54,567 nucleotides of DNA, taken from the NCBI GenBank assembly GCA_030536655.1, contig JAUNPN010000003.1:1-54567 (forward strand), written 5' to 3'. Positions 24,455 to 33,688 of the stretch are shown one piece after another. The position numbers and the translations under genes were made by a program. The number at the start of each line of letters is the position of its first letter. The stretch's first letter is position 1. This stretch comes from a bacterium. Its GTDB lineage: Bacteria > Bacillota > Clostridia > UBA1381. The notes under the pieces are model-generated. The model was not told where the DNA came from. It saw nothing but the letters and a program-made list of their open reading frames with translations, and made no database searches.

Positions 24455-25576
24455 ATGAATAAAGATACAATGGGTATTATTCTGACAAGCGGTGACAGAA
24501 TTCACCCGCTTACAGAAATCAGAGCAAACAGCGCATTGCCGATAGCAGGCAGATACAGAATTATCGACTTTGTTCTTTCCAACATGGTTAATGCCGGTAT
24601 CACAAACATCGGTGTGGCAACAGAGTCAAACTATTCATCACTCATGGACCACATAAAGTCAGGTAAGCCATGGGATCTTGACAGAAAAAAGGGCGGACTG
24701 AATATTCTTCCGCCGTCGCTTGAGCAGATGAATCTCGGCGTTATCAGAGGAAATATTGATATGCTTGCAGGTATTCGCGATTACATTCACAGAAGTCCGG
24801 AGAGCTATGTAATACTTAATCTCGGAAACAATATATACAATATGGATATGGCTGCCATAGTTGACGCTCATATTAAGAGCCAGGCTGATATTACAGCTGT
24901 ATACAAGGATTATGCCGGAATAAGCGAGGAAGCAGAGCTTACAAGATATACTCTCCTTGAAATTGACGAGGAAGGCAGAGTAAGAGATATTGAGGTTCAG
25001 CCGTATTATCCGAAAACAACGACAGCTTCGCTTGATATATATGTAATGGATAAGGTTCTTCTTGAGAGCATTATTGACGAATGCAGCGCAAGAGGCGACA
25101 AGGATCTTGTAAAGGACGCTCTTGTAAAGAAAATGGGCGGAATGAGAATTTTTGGCTATAAACATGAGGGTTACTGCTACAAGGTAGATTCAATGAAGGC
25201 TTATTATGCGGCTAACATGAATTTCCTGAACGGCGCTCTCCGCAAGGAGCTGTTCAATCCGGAGAGACCTATCTTTACAAAGACAAAGGATCAGACTCCG
25301 ACAAAGTACGGCGCTGAAGCAGAGGTATACAACTGCTTCGTTTCAGACGGATGCGTAATTGAGGGTACCGTTGAAAATTGTATTCTCTCGCGCGGTGTTA
25401 AGGTTGAAAAGGGCGCTATAGTAAGAAATTCAATAATTATGCAGGACAGTATTATCGAAGAGGGCGTAGAGCTTGACTGTGTAGTATTTGATAAGGAAGT
25501 ACACATCACAAAGGGCAGAAAGCTTATAGGTCAGGAGGCTGCTCCGCTGGCTATTGAAAAGGGTACCAAGATCTGA
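24455..25576 (+). CDS. glgD: GlgD, regulatory subunit of glucose-1-phosphate adenylyltransferase
   Basis: Paralogue of GlgC (373 aa) with the same fold but a degenerate active site. The GGxGxRL loop is replaced by LTSGDRIHPL, and the GDH of GlgC is GNN (LNLGNNIYNMD), so the catalytic Asp is missing. In Firmicutes such GlgD proteins raise activity or alter regulation of GlgC. The left-handed beta-helix C-terminus is intact. Preceded by GAGGAGG. A long perfect hairpin follows the gene. Confidence 0.94.
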   Translation: MNKDTMGIILTSGDRIHPLTEIRANSALPIAGRYRIIDFVLSNMVNAGITNIGVATESNYSSLMDHIKSGKPWDLDRKKGGLNILPPSLEQMNLGVIRGNIDMLAGIRDYIHRSPESYVILNLGNNIYNMDMAAIVDAHIKSQADITAVYKDYAGISEEAELTRYTLLEIDEEGRVRDIEVQPYYPKTTTASLDIYVMDKVLLESIIDECSARGDKDLVKDALVKKMGGMRIFGYKHEGYCYKVDSMKAYYAANMNFLNGALRKELFNPERPIFTKTKDQTPTKYGAEAEVYNCFVSDGCVIEGTVENCILSRGVKVEKGAIVRNSIIMQDSIIEEGVELDCVVFDKEVHITKGRKLIGQEAAPLAIEKGTKI

Positions 25577-25597
25577 TTTTGCATTGCAGGAGATCTG

Positions 25598-25635
25598 CAA
25601 ACAAAGGAAAGCGCTCCTGCGCTTTCCTTTGTTTG
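25598..25635 (+). terminator. Long perfect hairpin after glgD
   Basis: A 17-bp perfect stem (25598-25614 with 25619-25635) and a 4-base loop. No U-tract follows, so it may act in mRNA stability or as an imperfect terminator. It separates glgCD from the glgA promoter. Confidence 0.6.
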
Positions 25636-25752
25636 GAATATAAAAGAGCATAAAAAGGTCATAAAAATCGGTACAAATACGGATATAGTTCACTATCTGC
25701 AAAGATTTTTTTGCCTGATAATTGGTCAAAACAACTTTTTTTCGTGATTTGT

Positions 25753-25781
25753 TTGACAAAACATGAAAATTATAGTATAGT
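25753..25781 (+). promoter_or_regulatory. Promoter of glgA-glgP
   Basis: Perfect TTGACA (25753-25758) and TATAGT (25776-25781), spacer 17 bases. It makes glgA-glgP a separate transcription unit from glgCD. Confidence 0.8.
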
Positions 25782-25831
25782 ATTAGGGAGGAAAGGGCAT
25801 TAATATGCCTTATTCCGGGAAGGAGTTTGTT

Positions 25832-27700
25832 ATGAAAGTTTTATTTGCCAGCTCTGAGGTTGCGCCGTTCGCAAAAACGGGCGGTCTTGGAGATGTTGCC
25901 GGTTCACTTCCGGCAGTGCTTCGTGAAAAAGGCGTAGACGCAAGAGTTATCATGCCGCTGTATGCGTGTATTCCTCAGAAGTTTAAGGATCAGATGAGGT
26001 ATCTGAACCATATCTATATTGACATGGCATGGCGCAGGCAGTATGCAGGCGTGTTTGAAATGGAATACAACGGCAGTATTATTTACTTCGTTGATAACAA
26101 ATTTTATTTTGCGGGCGATAAGCCGTATGATTATATCCATCTTGACTGTGAGAAGTTTATCTTCTTCTCGAAAGCGGTTCTTTCTCTGCTTCCGACAATT
26201 GATTTCAGACCGGACGTAATCAACTGTAACGACTGGCAGACAGGTCCTATCCCGGTATTCCTCGATACCTTCCAGGATAATCCGTTCTACCGAGGAATAA
26301 AGACAGTTATGACGATTCATAATCTTAAGTTCCAGGGCAGATGGAGCCTTAAGGGTATCAAGGACGCAATGGGTATCAGCGATTACTATTTCACACCGGA
26401 CAAGCTTGAATACTACAAGGACGGAAACCTCTTAAAGGGCGGAATGGTATACGCTAATAAGATTACAACTGTATCTGAGACCTATGCCGGTGAGATTCAG
26501 TCGCATGAATACGGCGAGGGCTTGGATGCGCTTTTACGTGCACGCAGCAACGACCTTATAGGTATTGTAAACGGTATTTCTTATACAGACTGGGATCCGG
26601 CTACCGACCCGATGATTTATGAAAACTATACCCTTGAAACACTTCAGAAGAAGGTTGAGAATAAGAAGAGACTTCAGGAGGAGCTTGGACTTCCGGTTGA
26701 CGAGAACAAGATGATGATTGGCATAGTGTCGCGTCTTACAGACCAGAAGGGCTTTGACCTTGTTGCGTACAAGATTGAGGAGCTTTGCAACGGCGGCGCG
26801 CAGGTTGTTGTTCTCGGTACAGGCGATGAAAAGTACGAGAATCTCTTCCGTCATTATGCATGGAAGTATCCGGACCGCTTCTCGGCTCAGATTTATTTCT
26901 CAAACGAAATGTCGCATAAGATTTACGCGGCATGTGACGCGTTCTTAATGCCGTCGCGCTTTGAGCCGTGCGGCTTATCACAGCTTATCAGCCTCCGTTA
27001 CGGTACGCTTCCGATTGTACGCGAAACGGGCGGTTTGAAGGATACGGTTAATCCGTATAATAAATATACCGGAGACGGTAACGGTTTCTCGTTCGCAAAT
27101 TATAACGCTGATGAGATGCTTGGAGTTATCTGGAATGCTATGGATGTTTATTACAATGACCGTGACGCATGGAATCATATTGTTGCAAACGCTATGAATT
27201 CTGATTTCTCATGGAATGTATCGGCAGACAAGTATATCAGAATGTATCAGGATTTGACGGGAATTTACGATATACCTGAAAAAAAAACTGAAAATGTAGC
27301 CGAAAAGGATGTGTTCGAGTCTACGATTGAGAGAGATTATGCCGCTTCGAACGACGCTGTTGCAAGCGCTGCGAAGGAGCCGGAAATAGTTCAGGTTAAA
27401 AATCCGTTCGAGTCCGAGGAAGAAAAGGCAGAGGCAAAACCGGAGAAAAAGGCTGTAAAAAAGTCAGCGGCAAAGAAAACAGTAAAGAAAGCCGCTGAAA
27501 AGAAGCCGGCATCCAGAAAATCGGCAGCTAAGAAGGCTGACGAGACGGAGACCGGGGAAACAGAGGCGGAGGCAAAGAAGCCGGCGGTAAAGAAAACAGT
27601 AAAAAAAGCTGCCGAAAAGAAGCCGACAGCCAAGAAAACAACCGCAAGAGCCAATGCAAAAAAGTCGGCGGCGACTCCCGCACCGGCAAAAAACGACTAA
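25832..27700 (+). CDS. glgA: Glycogen synthase (ADP-glucose) with histone-H1-like Lys/Ala/Pro C-terminal tail
   Basis: Elongates glycogen from ADP-glucose (GT5). The catalytic part (about 1-480) shows K15 in KTGGLGDV, the TIHNLKFQG motif, VSRLTDQKGFDL, and the C-terminal PSRFEPCGLSQL site with the conserved Glu. The remaining 140 residues are extra: an acidic linker (about 483-530), then a basic low-complexity tail in which KKTVKKAAEKKP occurs twice amid AKK and PAKK units. An in-frame ATG at 25805 has its own weak site, but the conserved MKVLFASSEV start at 25832 behind GGGAAGGAG is preferred. GlgP follows 23 bases later. Confidence 0.95.
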   Translation: MKVLFASSEVAPFAKTGGLGDVAGSLPAVLREKGVDARVIMPLYACIPQKFKDQMRYLNHIYIDMAWRRQYAGVFEMEYNGSIIYFVDNKFYFAGDKPYDYIHLDCEKFIFFSKAVLSLLPTIDFRPDVINCNDWQTGPIPVFLDTFQDNPFYRGIKTVMTIHNLKFQGRWSLKGIKDAMGISDYYFTPDKLEYYKDGNLLKGGMVYANKITTVSETYAGEIQSHEYGEGLDALLRARSNDLIGIVNGISYTDWDPATDPMIYENYTLETLQKKVENKKRLQEELGLPVDENKMMIGIVSRLTDQKGFDLVAYKIEELCNGGAQVVVLGTGDEKYENLFRHYAWKYPDRFSAQIYFSNEMSHKIYAACDAFLMPSRFEPCGLSQLISLRYGTLPIVRETGGLKDTVNPYNKYTGDGNGFSFANYNADEMLGVIWNAMDVYYNDRDAWNHIVANAMNSDFSWNVSADKYIRMYQDLTGIYDIPEKKTENVAEKDVFESTIERDYAASNDAVASAAKEPEIVQVKNPFESEEEKAEAKPEKKAVKKSAAKKTVKKAAEKKPASRKSAAKKADETETGETEAEAKKPAVKKTVKKAAEKKPTAKKTTARANAKKSAATPAPAKND

Positions 27701-27723
27701 AAATAAAGGGGATGTAACGAGTA

Positions 27724-30249
27724 ATGGCAGAAACAAAGAAGACTACGGCAGTTAAGGCAACCGCGAAGGCTGCAAAGGCTGCAGCTCCGGCAGTAAAGCT
27801 TACGGCTGCAGAGGAAAAGCTTAAGCGCGAGATTATCGGCAAGGTAGGAAGACATTTCGGTAAGGTTATGGAAGAAGCTACACCTAACATGGTTTATGCT
27901 GCCTGTGCGCTTACTGTTCGTGATCAGATCATGGAGAAGTGGGCAAAGTCACATAAGCAGGTTAGGGAAGAAGGCTCAAAGAAGCTTTATTATCTTTCGT
28001 TTGAGTTCCTTATGGGAAGACTCTTATGCACAAATATCTTAAACCTTATGCAGACAGCAGAGTACGAGCACGTTCTTGCTGATTTGGGATATAAGCTTTC
28101 GGATATTGCTGAGATGGAAAATGACGCAGGACTTGGAAACGGCGGTCTCGGAAGACTTGCTGCCTGCTTTATTGATTCACTCACAACCTTGGACTTACCG
28201 GCATACGGCTGTACAATCCGCTATGAGTATGGTCTTTTCAGACAGAAGATTGTAGAGGGTTATCAGACAGAGCTTCCGGATATTTGGCTTGAACATGGTA
28301 ATGCGTGGGAAGTTGCAAGACCGGACGAGGCTGTAGAGGTTAAGTTCGGCGGAAATATCGAGAGCTACTGGGATAACGGCAAGATGGTATTCAATTATAA
28401 GGATGCGGAAACAGTTCTTGCTATGCCGTATGATATGCCGTTGGTTGGCTATGATTCAAAAATTATCAACAAGCTCAGACTTTGGGGAGCGTCAATTCCG
28501 ATGGAGATTACAAGCCGCAATTACTATGACAACGGAACCTTCAATAAGATGCTTCAGGCTAAGAGTCTTGCAGAGAAGATTTCCGGCGTGCTTTATCCGG
28601 ACGATACAACAGATGATGGTAAGATTTTGAGATTAAAGCAGCAGTACTTCCTTGTTTCTGCTACGTTACAGTGGATTTTAAAGGAATTTGAGGAGCAGAA
28701 CGGCAGCGACTGGACAAAGCTTCCGGAAAAGATTGTTATCCACATCAATGATACACATCCGACTCTTGCTATTCCGGAGATGATGCGTCTGTTAATGGAC
28801 GAAAAGGGTCTCGGATGGGAAGAAGCGTGGGAGGTTGTTACACACGTATTTGCATATACAAACCACACAGTAATGAGCGAGGCTCTTGAAAAGTGGAGAA
28901 TAGATATGTTCAGAAGCGTTGTTCCGAGAATTTATATGATTGTTGAGGAAATCAACAGAAGACTTATGGAACGGCTTGAGGTATTCTATCCGGGCGACAA
29001 GGGTAAGCATGATTGGATGGCTGTTATTGCTAACGGTCAGGTAAACATGGCTAACCTTTGTCTTGCAAGCTGCTTCGCGGTAAACGGCGTTTCACAGCTT
29101 CACACAGATATTCTTAAGAGAGATATCTTCAAGGATTACTATATGATGGATAAGGAGCGTTTCCACGCTATCACAAACGGTATTACCTTCAGAAGATGGA
29201 TTGCGAACTGTAATCCGGCTCTTACAGAGCTTATCAACGAAACAATCGGCGAGGGTTGGTTGAAGGATGCGGATAGGCTTCAGGAATTAAAGAAGTACGC
29301 GAAAGATAAGGATTTCCAGAAGAAGTTCTATGAAATTAAGCGTGCGAATAAGGTTGCTCTTGCAGAGTATATTAAGGAACATAACGGTGTTGAGGTAAAT
29401 CCGGATTCAATCTTTGATGTACAGTGTAAGAGACTCCACGAGTATAAGAGACAGATGATGAATGTACTTCACATTATTGCCGAGTACAACAGAATTTTAG
29501 AGGATCCGGCATATGCGGAGAATTATGTTCCTAAGACATATATCTTTGGTGCGAAGGCTGCTCCCGGCTATGTAAGGGCAAAGCTCATTATTAAGCTCAT
29601 CAACTCAGTGGGTGATATGATTAACAACGATAAGAGAATTAATGATAAGATAAAGGTTATCTTCATTGAAAACTACGGTGTATCTCTTGCAGAAAAGATT
29701 ATAACAGCCGCTGATGTATCAGAGCAGATTTCAACGGCAGGTAAGGAAGCATCAGGTACAGGAAACATGAAGTTCATGCTTAACGGTGCGCTTACAATCG
29801 GTACTCTTGACGGTGCGAACGTAGAGATGAAGGAGCAGGTAGGCGACGAGAATATCTATATCTTCGGTCTTGTCACCGAAGAAGTTGACGCTCGTCTTAA
29901 GTATGCGGGCAGCGATGAGGTTAAGAATATTTATTCATCGAACAGAGTATTGAGACGCGCGCTTGAGATGCTTATTGATGGTTCAATTATTCAGGGTAAT
30001 ACGCAGATATTCCAGGATCTTTACCAGACGCTTCTCTTCGGAGATTACGGTTATCCGGATACCTACATGGTAATTCGTGATTTCGAAGCATATATGCAGA
30101 CGCATGAGAAGATTTCAGAAGACTACAAGAACAGGGAAAAATGGCTTGAAATGGCTATCAATAACACAGCTATGTCCGGCTTCTTCTCAAGTGACCGTAC
30201 AATCAACGAATATAATGAGAAGATTTGGAAGCTCAAGGCTATTGACTAA
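27724..30249 (+). CDS. glgP: Glycogen/maltodextrin phosphorylase with Lys/Ala-rich N-terminal extension
   Basis: Releases glucose-1-phosphate from glycogen ends (GT35). The catalytic core of the 841-aa protein shows DAGLGNGGLGRLAACFIDS, the phosphate segment and the PLP lysine K683 in GTGNMKFMLNGALTIGTLDGANVEM. Before the core, residues 2-28 form a basic Ala/Lys stretch (ETKKTTAVKATAKAAKAAA...) unlike most bacterial phosphorylases but like the glgA tail just upstream. Whether GlgP acts mainly on glycogen or on maltodextrin cannot be told. It is probably co-transcribed with glgA. Confidence 0.95.
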   Translation: MAETKKTTAVKATAKAAKAAAPAVKLTAAEEKLKREIIGKVGRHFGKVMEEATPNMVYAACALTVRDQIMEKWAKSHKQVREEGSKKLYYLSFEFLMGRLLCTNILNLMQTAEYEHVLADLGYKLSDIAEMENDAGLGNGGLGRLAACFIDSLTTLDLPAYGCTIRYEYGLFRQKIVEGYQTELPDIWLEHGNAWEVARPDEAVEVKFGGNIESYWDNGKMVFNYKDAETVLAMPYDMPLVGYDSKIINKLRLWGASIPMEITSRNYYDNGTFNKMLQAKSLAEKISGVLYPDDTTDDGKILRLKQQYFLVSATLQWILKEFEEQNGSDWTKLPEKIVIHINDTHPTLAIPEMMRLLMDEKGLGWEEAWEVVTHVFAYTNHTVMSEALEKWRIDMFRSVVPRIYMIVEEINRRLMERLEVFYPGDKGKHDWMAVIANGQVNMANLCLASCFAVNGVSQLHTDILKRDIFKDYYMMDKERFHAITNGITFRRWIANCNPALTELINETIGEGWLKDADRLQELKKYAKDKDFQKKFYEIKRANKVALAEYIKEHNGVEVNPDSIFDVQCKRLHEYKRQMMNVLHIIAEYNRILEDPAYAENYVPKTYIFGAKAAPGYVRAKLIIKLINSVGDMINNDKRINDKIKVIFIENYGVSLAEKIITAADVSEQISTAGKEASGTGNMKFMLNGALTIGTLDGANVEMKEQVGDENIYIFGLVTEEVDARLKYAGSDEVKNIYSSNRVLRRALEMLIDGSIIQGNTQIFQDLYQTLLFGDYGYPDTYMVIRDFEAYMQTHEKISEDYKNREKWLEMAINNTAMSGFFSSDRTINEYNEKIWKLKAID

Positions 30250-30269
30250 TTTGAGCAGAATTTAAATGA

Positions 30270-30383
30270 AAACCTCTCCTCCCGAAGGGGTAAGGGCTAT
30301 GGGTGCATTCCGCGCGCATACAACCCTGCGCGCAGTCAGGATATTCGGTTATCGGCGGCGCGGCTCTTTGGGCGGAGGGTTTT
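30270..30383. repeat. Long imperfect inverted repeat between glgP and the GH13 gene
   Basis: Left arm 30270-30287 (AAACCTCTCCTCCCGAAG) pairs with right arm 30366-30383 (CTTTGGGCGGAGGGTTTT) with few mismatches, and T-rich sequence follows. The interior holds a GCGCGC...GCGCGC palindrome. It could end the glgAP transcript or be a small insertion; I found no second copy in the window. Confidence 0.5.
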
Positions 30384-30406
30384 TCGGGTTTTTTAGGGAG
30401 ATTTAA

Positions 30407-32344
30407 ATGAATATAGAACATAATTCGCGTGAGGAGTTTTATCGTTTCCCGTTCGGTGCTGTTACTTGCGGGACAGATGTGCGTTTAAGGCTTGCGGTTG
30501 AGGAGATTGGCATTCCTAATGCAGTGCGGCTTGTGTATATTGAGGACGGAAAATCTGAAAAAAGAATAGATATGCCGTATATTTTCAGTCTGTCTAAGCA
30601 TAGTATTTATTCAGTAAGCATTAAAATGCCGAAAACGGCCGGACTTATCTGGTACTATTTTGAGCTTGAAACCTCAAGCGGAACAGTGTATTACGGCAAT
30701 AATTCACATAATCTCGGCGGTATAGGAGAAACGCGTTATCACAAACCCTCCAATTCGTTCCAGATAACGGTGTATAATGATTATTACAGGACGCCGGATT
30801 GGTTTAAGGAAGGTATTGCATATCAAATTTTTCCGGATCGCTTCTTCAACGGAAATGAGGACGGCTCTTTTCTTGCGGAGCGTAATGACATAATAAAGCG
30901 TAACTGGGGAGATTTGCCGTTTTATAAGGCGGAACAGTTTGGCGGTGAATATAAGGCAAACGACTTCTACGGGGGAAACCTCAAGGGTATAATAAAGAAG
31001 CTTCCGTATCTTGCAGATCTGGGAATTTCGATTATTTATCTGAATCCGATATTTCGGGCATACTCAAATCATAAGTATGATACCGGCAGCTATGAGGAAA
31101 TAGACCCAATGTTCGGCGATGAGGAAACCTTCAAGGAGCTGTGCTCTGAGGCAAAGAAGCTTGGAATAAGGATTATTCTTGACGGAGTGTTTAATCATAC
31201 CGGTTCAAACAGTCGTTACTTCAATAAGAACGGAGAATATGACAGTGTGGGCGCGTATCAATCACAGGATTCTCCATATTACAGTTGGTACAGATTCATG
31301 GATTGGCCGGAGGTATATGAAAGCTGGTGGGGAATGCAAACACTTCCGCAGATAGAGGAACACAGCGACGAGCTGAGGGAATACCTGCTTTCAGGTCAGG
31401 ATGCTATTATAAAGAAGTGGATAAGAGCCGGCGCTTCCGGCTGGAGATTGGACGTTGTTGATGAGCTTCCGGATTTCTTTGTGCGTGAGCTGCGCGCGAA
31501 TGTTAAATCAGTTGATCAGGACGCGGTTATCATCGGCGAGGTTTGGGAGGACGCTTCAAATAAGATGGCATATGGCGAACGCCGCAAGTATTTCATGGGT
31601 GACGAGCTGGATTCAGTAATGAATTATCCGATGAGAAATGCTCTTATTGACGGTGCTCTTGGAAGAATTAATTCAAAGGAGCTTGATGCAAGGCTGATGA
31701 GCCTGAAGGAGAATTATCCGCATGAGGCATATTATTCGCTGCTGAATATGGTTTCCAGTCATGATGTTGAACGTATTATGACGCTTATGGGCGGAGTGCC
31801 GTCACGTCATGAGGTAGATCGTGAATATCAGGCGAATTTTAAGTTGGATGGATATGCGCTTACGGTTGCACAGGACAGAGCAACGCTTATTATAGGCTTG
31901 CTTATGACTCTGCCGGGAGTTCCATGTATTTTCTACGGAGATGAAGTGGGTATGCAGGGCTACGGTGATCCGTTCTGCCGGGCTTGTATGCCGTGGGGCG
32001 AGTTTGACAAAATTGACCCGGACGGCAGAGTAAGAACGAGATATAAGAACATGATTGCGCTGAGGAATTTGTCAAAGGCTTTTTCCTTGGGAGAGTTCGA
32101 GAGCGTGTATACTGAGGGCTTTGTTTACGGATTTGTGCGTTATTATGATGACGATATGTACGTTGTTATCGCAAACTGCGGAAGCATGAACGAATATATA
32201 AGGCTTGACGTTGCAAAATATAATATACGCGGTTTGAAATGCGTGACTGCCGAATCAGAAGAAATAAAATCAGAGGATGGTATTTTCAGAGTAAATATGC
32301 CGTCGTTATGGATTAAGGTATACAAGGCAACAGACTTTAAGTGA
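30407..32344 (+). CDS. GH13 alpha-glycosidase (neopullulanase/cyclomaltodextrinase-like)
   Basis: The 645-aa retaining alpha-glucanase has an N-terminal beta domain (about 1-130, CBM34-like) and a GH13 barrel: AYQIFPDRFFNG, region I DGVFNHTG, nucleophile D349 in GWRLDVVDEL, acid/base E378 in GEVWED, and D453 in SSHDVERI. The GWRLDVVDE form is typical of neopullulanase and maltogenic amylase-like enzymes, which act on maltodextrins and cyclodextrins. No signal peptide, so it acts on cytosolic glucans. Its position behind glgP suggests trimming of glycogen or imported maltodextrins. Exact linkage specificity is not readable. Confidence 0.9.
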   Translation: MNIEHNSREEFYRFPFGAVTCGTDVRLRLAVEEIGIPNAVRLVYIEDGKSEKRIDMPYIFSLSKHSIYSVSIKMPKTAGLIWYYFELETSSGTVYYGNNSHNLGGIGETRYHKPSNSFQITVYNDYYRTPDWFKEGIAYQIFPDRFFNGNEDGSFLAERNDIIKRNWGDLPFYKAEQFGGEYKANDFYGGNLKGIIKKLPYLADLGISIIYLNPIFRAYSNHKYDTGSYEEIDPMFGDEETFKELCSEAKKLGIRIILDGVFNHTGSNSRYFNKNGEYDSVGAYQSQDSPYYSWYRFMDWPEVYESWWGMQTLPQIEEHSDELREYLLSGQDAIIKKWIRAGASGWRLDVVDELPDFFVRELRANVKSVDQDAVIIGEVWEDASNKMAYGERRKYFMGDELDSVMNYPMRNALIDGALGRINSKELDARLMSLKENYPHEAYYSLLNMVSSHDVERIMTLMGGVPSRHEVDREYQANFKLDGYALTVAQDRATLIIGLLMTLPGVPCIFYGDEVGMQGYGDPFCRACMPWGEFDKIDPDGRVRTRYKNMIALRNLSKAFSLGEFESVYTEGFVYGFVRYYDDDMYVVIANCGSMNEYIRLDVAKYNIRGLKCVTAESEEIKSEDGIFRVNMPSLWIKVYKATDFK

Positions 32345-32364
32345 TTTTTATAAGGAGATAAACA

Positions 32365-33069
32365 ATGACAGGTGATGTAATTCATTTATGGCTGGTATCA
32401 TGGGGCGGCGAAGGCTTTAAGGTATACCTCAGAAAGCCGCTGTCAGGCGGATCCTTCGGTGTTATGTGCAAGGGACGTATTGCCGAGGATGAGGAGCCTG
32501 CGGACGCAGCGTTCAGAATAGCTACAAGGCAGATTTCTGACAGAGTTGAAAAGAGTGATCTTGTGCTTCTTCCGGGCAGAGTAGAAGGCGAGCACGTATT
32601 CATGCTTAAGAAAAAATTCGAGCATTATAACACCGGCTCAATCAAAGGTGAGGTAACCAATATTGAGATTTCAAAGCTTTGGGATTATGTAATTGCGGAA
32701 AAAGGAGAGTATAACATTGATTTATATGAGCTTGCAATGGTAAAGACATATCTCAGAAGTGATTCACCGGAGGATGAGGAGGCTGAATTTGAGGTTGCAC
32801 AGCTGAATATGTGTGATTTGGCGAACGAGTTCAGCATGAAGAACAAGAAGCAGCTTGAAAAGAGCGAAACCTGCGGTTGTTTCGGATGTGTTCGTGTGTT
32901 CAAGCCGTCAGAGGTAGTTGAATTCCTTGCCGGCGAGGATACTGCGGTATGTCCGTACTGCGGAACGGATTCTGTGCTGGGCGATTACAGCGGGTTCCCG
33001 GTAACTGAGGAGTTCATGCAGAAAATGAATGACGAAATGTTTGGCGAGATTATGAATCAGAAGGATTAA
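32365..33069 (+). CDS. Degenerate Nudix-like domain fused to a C-terminal zinc ribbon; function unknown
   Basis: A 234-aa protein 21 bases after the GH13 gene. Residues about 5-85 look like a Nudix fold: strand LWLVSWGGEGFKVYLRKP, then G37-x5-E43-x7-R51 in the right register for a Nudix box. The box's remaining glutamates are absent (I52, R55, Q56), so hydrolase activity is unlikely. The C-terminal region has C170-G-C172-x2-C175 and C196-x2-C199 (CPYCGTDSVLGDYSG), a zinc ribbon seen in small cytosolic proteins of unknown role. Location at the end of the glycogen genes hints at nucleotide-sugar sensing, but that is inference. Preceded by AAGGAGA. Confidence 0.7.
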   Translation: MTGDVIHLWLVSWGGEGFKVYLRKPLSGGSFGVMCKGRIAEDEEPADAAFRIATRQISDRVEKSDLVLLPGRVEGEHVFMLKKKFEHYNTGSIKGEVTNIEISKLWDYVIAEKGEYNIDLYELAMVKTYLRSDSPEDEEAEFEVAQLNMCDLANEFSMKNKKQLEKSETCGCFGCVRVFKPSEVVEFLAGEDTAVCPYCGTDSVLGDYSGFPVTEEFMQKMNDEMFGEIMNQKD

Positions 33070-33148
33070 TTGTCAGCCTCCGAAAATTCTGCAATGTGGG
33101 ATTTTTGGAGGCTGTTATTGTTGGAATAGGCAGAACTGATACGAAATC

Positions 33149-33354
33149 CGTAATTAAAGAAGTGAATATTTAGAAGTCAAATTTTTTTCTGCTGCGGTTA
33201 GCTGTAAACAGCTAACCTATGACTTGCTTCGCGAGTCATCCGGTCAGATTATTCTAAAAATCCAACGCACACTGACGTGTGCCGAGAATTTTTGGGACAA
33301 TATGACGGAAAATCAGCAAACAAGATGTGCTTAATTTACAGATAGGCTCTTAAT
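33149..33354. repeat. Composite repeat: family-C ends around a family-B-like core (B3)
   Basis: The left end CCGTAATTAAAGAAGTG and right end GATAGGCTCTTAAT are family-C borders. The interior (GTCAGATTAT... and GGACAATATGACGGAAAAT) is a diverged version of the family-B core, plus a local hairpin GACTTGCTTCGCGAGTC. It fills the gap between the Nudix-like gene and the ABM gene. Confidence 0.65.
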
Positions 33355-33646
33355 ACACCGATGGTACAGCAATTATTTGCTCGATTTTCGGTTCACCTTC
33401 GCAAAGCGGTTTTATTTGGTCAAGAAATGTGAGAAAATGCGGCATTTTGTTATGCTGCTCAATCGCGACGTCATTGAGCCATTCCTCAATAAACGTAAAT
33501 TCAGAAGGCTTGCAGCGTCCCTGATAGATTTTATATGAAAGATTTCCGCGTTCCTTGCGCGTGTTCCGTACACAAACAAGCGCCAATCTTTTGAATTGGT
33601 CAACACAATCTTGTTTTACTCTGAAATTCGCAACTATTGTAATCAT
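33350..33646 (-). CDS. Antibiotic biosynthesis monooxygenase (ABM) family protein
   Basis: A 98-aa ABM-domain protein: MITIVANFRVKQDCVDQF, then a central NLSYKIYQGR and FTFIEEWLNDVAIEQHNKMPHFLTFL. This group includes YgiN-type quinol monooxygenases and many uncharacterised small dimeric enzymes. The substrate is unknown. GAGGTG site before the ATG. The 3' end runs into the composite repeat, so the repeat may supply its terminator. Confidence 0.88.
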   Translation of the reverse strand: MITIVANFRVKQDCVDQFKRLALVCVRNTRKERGNLSYKIYQGRCKPSEFTFIEEWLNDVAIEQHNKMPHFLTFLDQIKPLCEGEPKIEQIIAVPSVY

Positions 33647-33688
33647 ATTGCCGCACCTCTGTTATGTATAATGTCTATATATTTATAA

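Noticed and set aside
24659-25165. Minus-strand frame of 168 codons opposite glgD
   Set aside because: It is antisense to conserved GlgD sequence, with no ribosome site or domain.
27391-27890. Minus-strand frames rich in Phe, Leu and Ala opposite the glgA tail and glgP start
   Set aside because: They mirror the Lys/Ala codons of the tail, not a separate hydrophobic protein.
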